Below are positions 4,262 through 5,136 of a stretch of 5,136 nucleotides of DNA, piece by piece; position 1 is the first letter of the stretch, and each line of letters begins with the position of its first letter. Made by a program: the position numbers and the translations under genes. Source of the stretch: Candidatus Aenigmatarchaeota archaeon. Its GTDB lineage: Archaea; Aenigmatarchaeota; Aenigmatarchaeia; QMZP01; JAUXAV01. The notes beneath the pieces are model-generated. The model made no database searches. It saw only the letters and a program-made list of their open reading frames with translations, and was not told the origin of the DNA. Location: NCBI GenBank assembly GCA_030619735.1, contig JAUXAV010000082.1, positions 1 through 5,136 of the forward strand, in the 5' to 3' direction.

Positions 4262-4385
4262 GTCTCCCTCAGGAACCGAATTCATTATGCCTTTCTTCAG
4301 GAAAAATAAAAGATTTCTTCAGAAAAAAAGAAGGTTTCTTCAGAAAGATAGATTTCCCTCAGGACCAGTACCTCCTTCAAGTGTG
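4262..4385. repeat. Second box family, YTYCAGRAA-type, flanking the main array
   Basis: Six related boxes follow the main array: CCCTCAGGAA (CAG at 4270), TTCTTCAGGAA (4298), TTCTTCAGAAA (4320), TTCTTCAGAAA (4341), CCCTCAGGAC (4360) and CCTTCAAGTG (CAA at 4378). Steps are 28, 22, 21, 19 and 18 bp. A similar box, TTCCCTCAGAAG, lies on the other side of the array (CAG at 3731). They resemble the reverse complement of the main box (CTCAAGTGAA), so they may be degenerate inverted copies bound by the same protein. No coding potential is apparent. Confidence 0.55.
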
Positions 4386-4540
4386 AGGCATCGGTAGAGG
4401 AGCTTGGCCACGAGGAGTTGGTTTGGCTACCCGAAGGGGCTGCCCCGGATGTGCTGGCCTGTGGCAGACATCCTTGTCCTGAAGCTTGGGCTATACAAGG
4501 CAGGCTTCCCCCTGACCTCTCAGCACTCCAGAGTCTCTAG
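4376..4540 (+). pseudogene. Possible decayed coding segment, Cys/His-containing
   Basis: A plus-strand frame from 4376 to TAG at 4538-4540 reads FKCEASVEELGHEELVWLPE, then GAAPDVLACGRHPCPEAW. It looks like ordinary protein with Cys and His spaced like a small zinc-binding unit (C...C-G-R-H-P-C). There is no start codon with a ribosome site; upstream lies the box repeat. The same frame continues past two stops with SIVLEPKELLEGHLFRRN before another stop near 4643. An alternative frame over 4424-4576 also looks protein-like (VADILVLKLGLYKAG), so the reading frame itself is uncertain. Treat it as a remnant at best. Confidence 0.25.
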
Positions 4541-4743
4541 TGATCCTCACAGGTGGTTGCATCGAGTACCGGAAACTCTATAGTCCTGGAACCGAAGGAG
4601 CTCTTGGAAGGCCACCTCTTCCGAAGAAACATCGTCTTCGTATCCTAAAGGAGGCATTTACTCTGAGCAGGAGTCTTGGTTACCTCTGTCAGAAGCCAAC
4701 ACAGCCAACAGGTACAGCAACAACCCAAGAGCTGCATACATAT
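4541..4743. other. Gene-free or decayed stretch
   Basis: About 200 bp of balanced base composition without a supportable gene. The 69-codon plus frame starting at GTG 4540 has no Shine-Dalgarno, and the minus-strand frame from ATG 4657 (MPPLGYEDDVSSEEVAF...) has none either. Short protein-like pieces in several frames suggest old coding DNA. AAAGGAGG at 4647-4654 is a perfect ribosome-site string but no start codon follows at the right distance. Confidence 0.35.
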
Positions 4744-4768
4744 CACTAAAGTTCTTCGAAGCTTAGTG
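4744..4768. other. Imperfect dyad CACTAA...TTAGTG
   Basis: CACTAA (4744-4749) and TTAGTG (4763-4768) are complementary and enclose TTCGAA, itself palindromic. One bulged A would allow a longer stem. There is no T-run after it, so it is not a standard terminator. It could be a protein site at the left edge of the regulatory region before the gene at 4996. Confidence 0.3.
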
Positions 4769-4798
4769 GTTACTTGGTAATATTATGTCCCTATAAAT

Positions 4799-4983
4799 TT
4801 TCCCCTTTGTGCACTGTTTTTCCCCGGGGAGATTTACTTGCAAAGTAGGGGAAATTGTTTATAATGTGCTCTCGCGAAAGGCATTTGAGCATTTCCCCCT
4901 TCTCAATTTTTCAAAGATGCGATTTCCCCTACTTTTAGGGCTGAAGTCCCCCAGTTTTAAGGCAACTGATTTACTAGGGGAAA
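4799..4983. repeat. Cluster of GGGGAAA/TTTCCCC boxes in both orientations
   Basis: Seven related boxes occur in 185 bp: TTTTCCCC (4799), TTTTTCCCCGGGGA (4817-4830, containing the 10-bp palindrome TCCCCGGGGA), AAAGTAGGGGAAAT (4842-4855), ATTTCCCCCT (4891), ATTTCCCCTACTTT (4922-4935), GTCCCCC (4947) and ACTAGGGGAAAAA (4973). The third and fifth are a perfect 14-bp inverted repeat 66 bp apart. One box lies between the -35 and -10 of the promoter at 4838-4865 and another abuts the ribosome site of the gene at 4996. This suits cooperative or looping repression, perhaps by that gene's own product. Confidence 0.7.
4838..4865 (+). promoter_or_regulatory. Promoter upstream of the gene at 4996
   Basis: TTGCAA (4838-4843), a 16-bp spacer and a perfect TATAAT (4860-4865). 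The -35 matches consensus at four of six positions. Transcription would begin near 4872 and leave a leader of about 125 nt. The spacer holds AGTAGGGGAAAT, one arm of the 14-bp inverted repeat, so a bound repressor would block polymerase. Confidence 0.6.
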
Positions 4984-4995
4984 AAGGAGATTAAT

Positions 4996-5136
4996 ATGCG
5001 CATTGACGAGAAAGACAAAAAAATTTTTCGCCTTCTCCTACAAGGGCAAAAAAAAAGGAAGGACCTCCTCAAGGAAATTTCCTCAGAGAAGGTTCTTGAA
5101 AGACGCCTTGTAAAGGAGAAGAAATATAGGCTCATC
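4996..5136 (+). CDS. Putative winged-helix DNA-binding protein, N-terminal 47 residues (runs off window)
   Basis: ATG at 4996 follows AAGGAG with a six-base gap, an excellent ribosome site, and the frame stays open to the window end. The visible part is very basic and helical. A first helix KKIFRLLLQG (8-17) is followed by KRKDLLKEIS (20-29), then SEKVLERRLVKEK (30-42), then KYRLI (43-47). This order (hydrophobic helix, short helix, Arg-rich recognition-like helix, strand) fits a winged helix-turn-helix fold, as in many small transcriptional regulators and some plasmid Rep N-terminal domains. The gene lies directly downstream of a box-rich operator-like region, which supports an autoregulated DNA-binding protein. 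This is inferred from pattern only. A coiled-coil protein is the main alternative, and the rest of the gene is needed to decide. Confidence 0.6.
   Translation, partial: MRIDEKDKKIFRLLLQGQKKRKDLLKEISSEKVLERRLVKEKKYRLI

Noticed and set aside
4436..4446. GGGGC-T-GCCCC palindrome
   Set aside because: The single-base centre cannot form an RNA loop, and it is an isolated GC-rich string inside possible old coding DNA.
4540..4749. Plus-strand 69-codon frame with GTG start
   Set aside because: No ribosome site and no recognisable motif, and other frames over the same DNA look equally protein-like.
4809..4994. Plus-strand 61-codon frame before the gene at 4996
   Set aside because: Its sequence is made largely of the GGGGAAA boxes and promoter, and its start would lie upstream of the predicted transcription start.

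Overview
The window looks like an accessory region, probably a plasmid or an integrated mobile element, from a bacterium I cannot name. The bacterial assignment rests on promoter and ribosome-binding architecture. There is a TTGACA-16-TATAAT promoter at 569-596 (minus) and a TAGACA-17-TATAAT promoter with an extended -10 at 2458-2486 (minus). Several starts have AAGGAG-type Shine-Dalgarno sites. Arginine in the intact genes I read is mostly AGA/AGG. No rRNA, tRNA or housekeeping marker is present. The only product with a recognisable family is a tyrosine recombinase.

Layout. 1-509 (minus): a two-gene operon of unrecognised small proteins, the distal one cut by the window edge, with a clear promoter. 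510-950: a gene-free, AT-rich region with an extended -10 element, a nested hairpin and a perfect 17-bp dyad. It ends in a strand-asymmetric purine/pyrimidine tract just past the 951-1295 gene. 951-1800 (minus): a 114-aa protein with one CxxC, a 32-aa single-span membrane protein too short for routine ORF calling, and a probable broken mini-gene. 1861-2412 (minus): a 183-aa catalytic-domain-only tyrosine recombinase with its own promoter. 2571-2840: an array of about 16 copies of the 8-bp box CTTTNNAA, spaced mainly 13 or about 23 bp apart.

2843-3732 (minus): a chain of small, tightly overlapping reading frames that makes protein-like sense only if several frameshifts are allowed, so it reads as a decaying operon. 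3770-4254: a non-coding higher-order repeat. Paired CTTGAG boxes lie exactly 21 bp apart and the pairs are separated by four spacer types, each used twice. 4262-4385: a second, related box family. 4376-4740: a possible decayed plus-strand gene and otherwise nothing convincing. 4799-4983: a cluster of GGGGAAA/TTTCCCC boxes around a plus-strand promoter. It leads into a plus-strand gene at 4996 that begins like a winged-helix DNA-binding protein and runs off the window.

How the parts may fit (inference). The window is dominated by repeated protein-binding-like boxes: the CTTTNNAA iterons, the CTTGAG array and the GGGGAAA boxes. They sit beside a minimal recombinase and a putative DNA-binding regulator. 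This suits a replication, partition or recombination control region of a mobile element, flanked by degenerating cargo. No homology search could be run, so functions other than the recombinase stay open.
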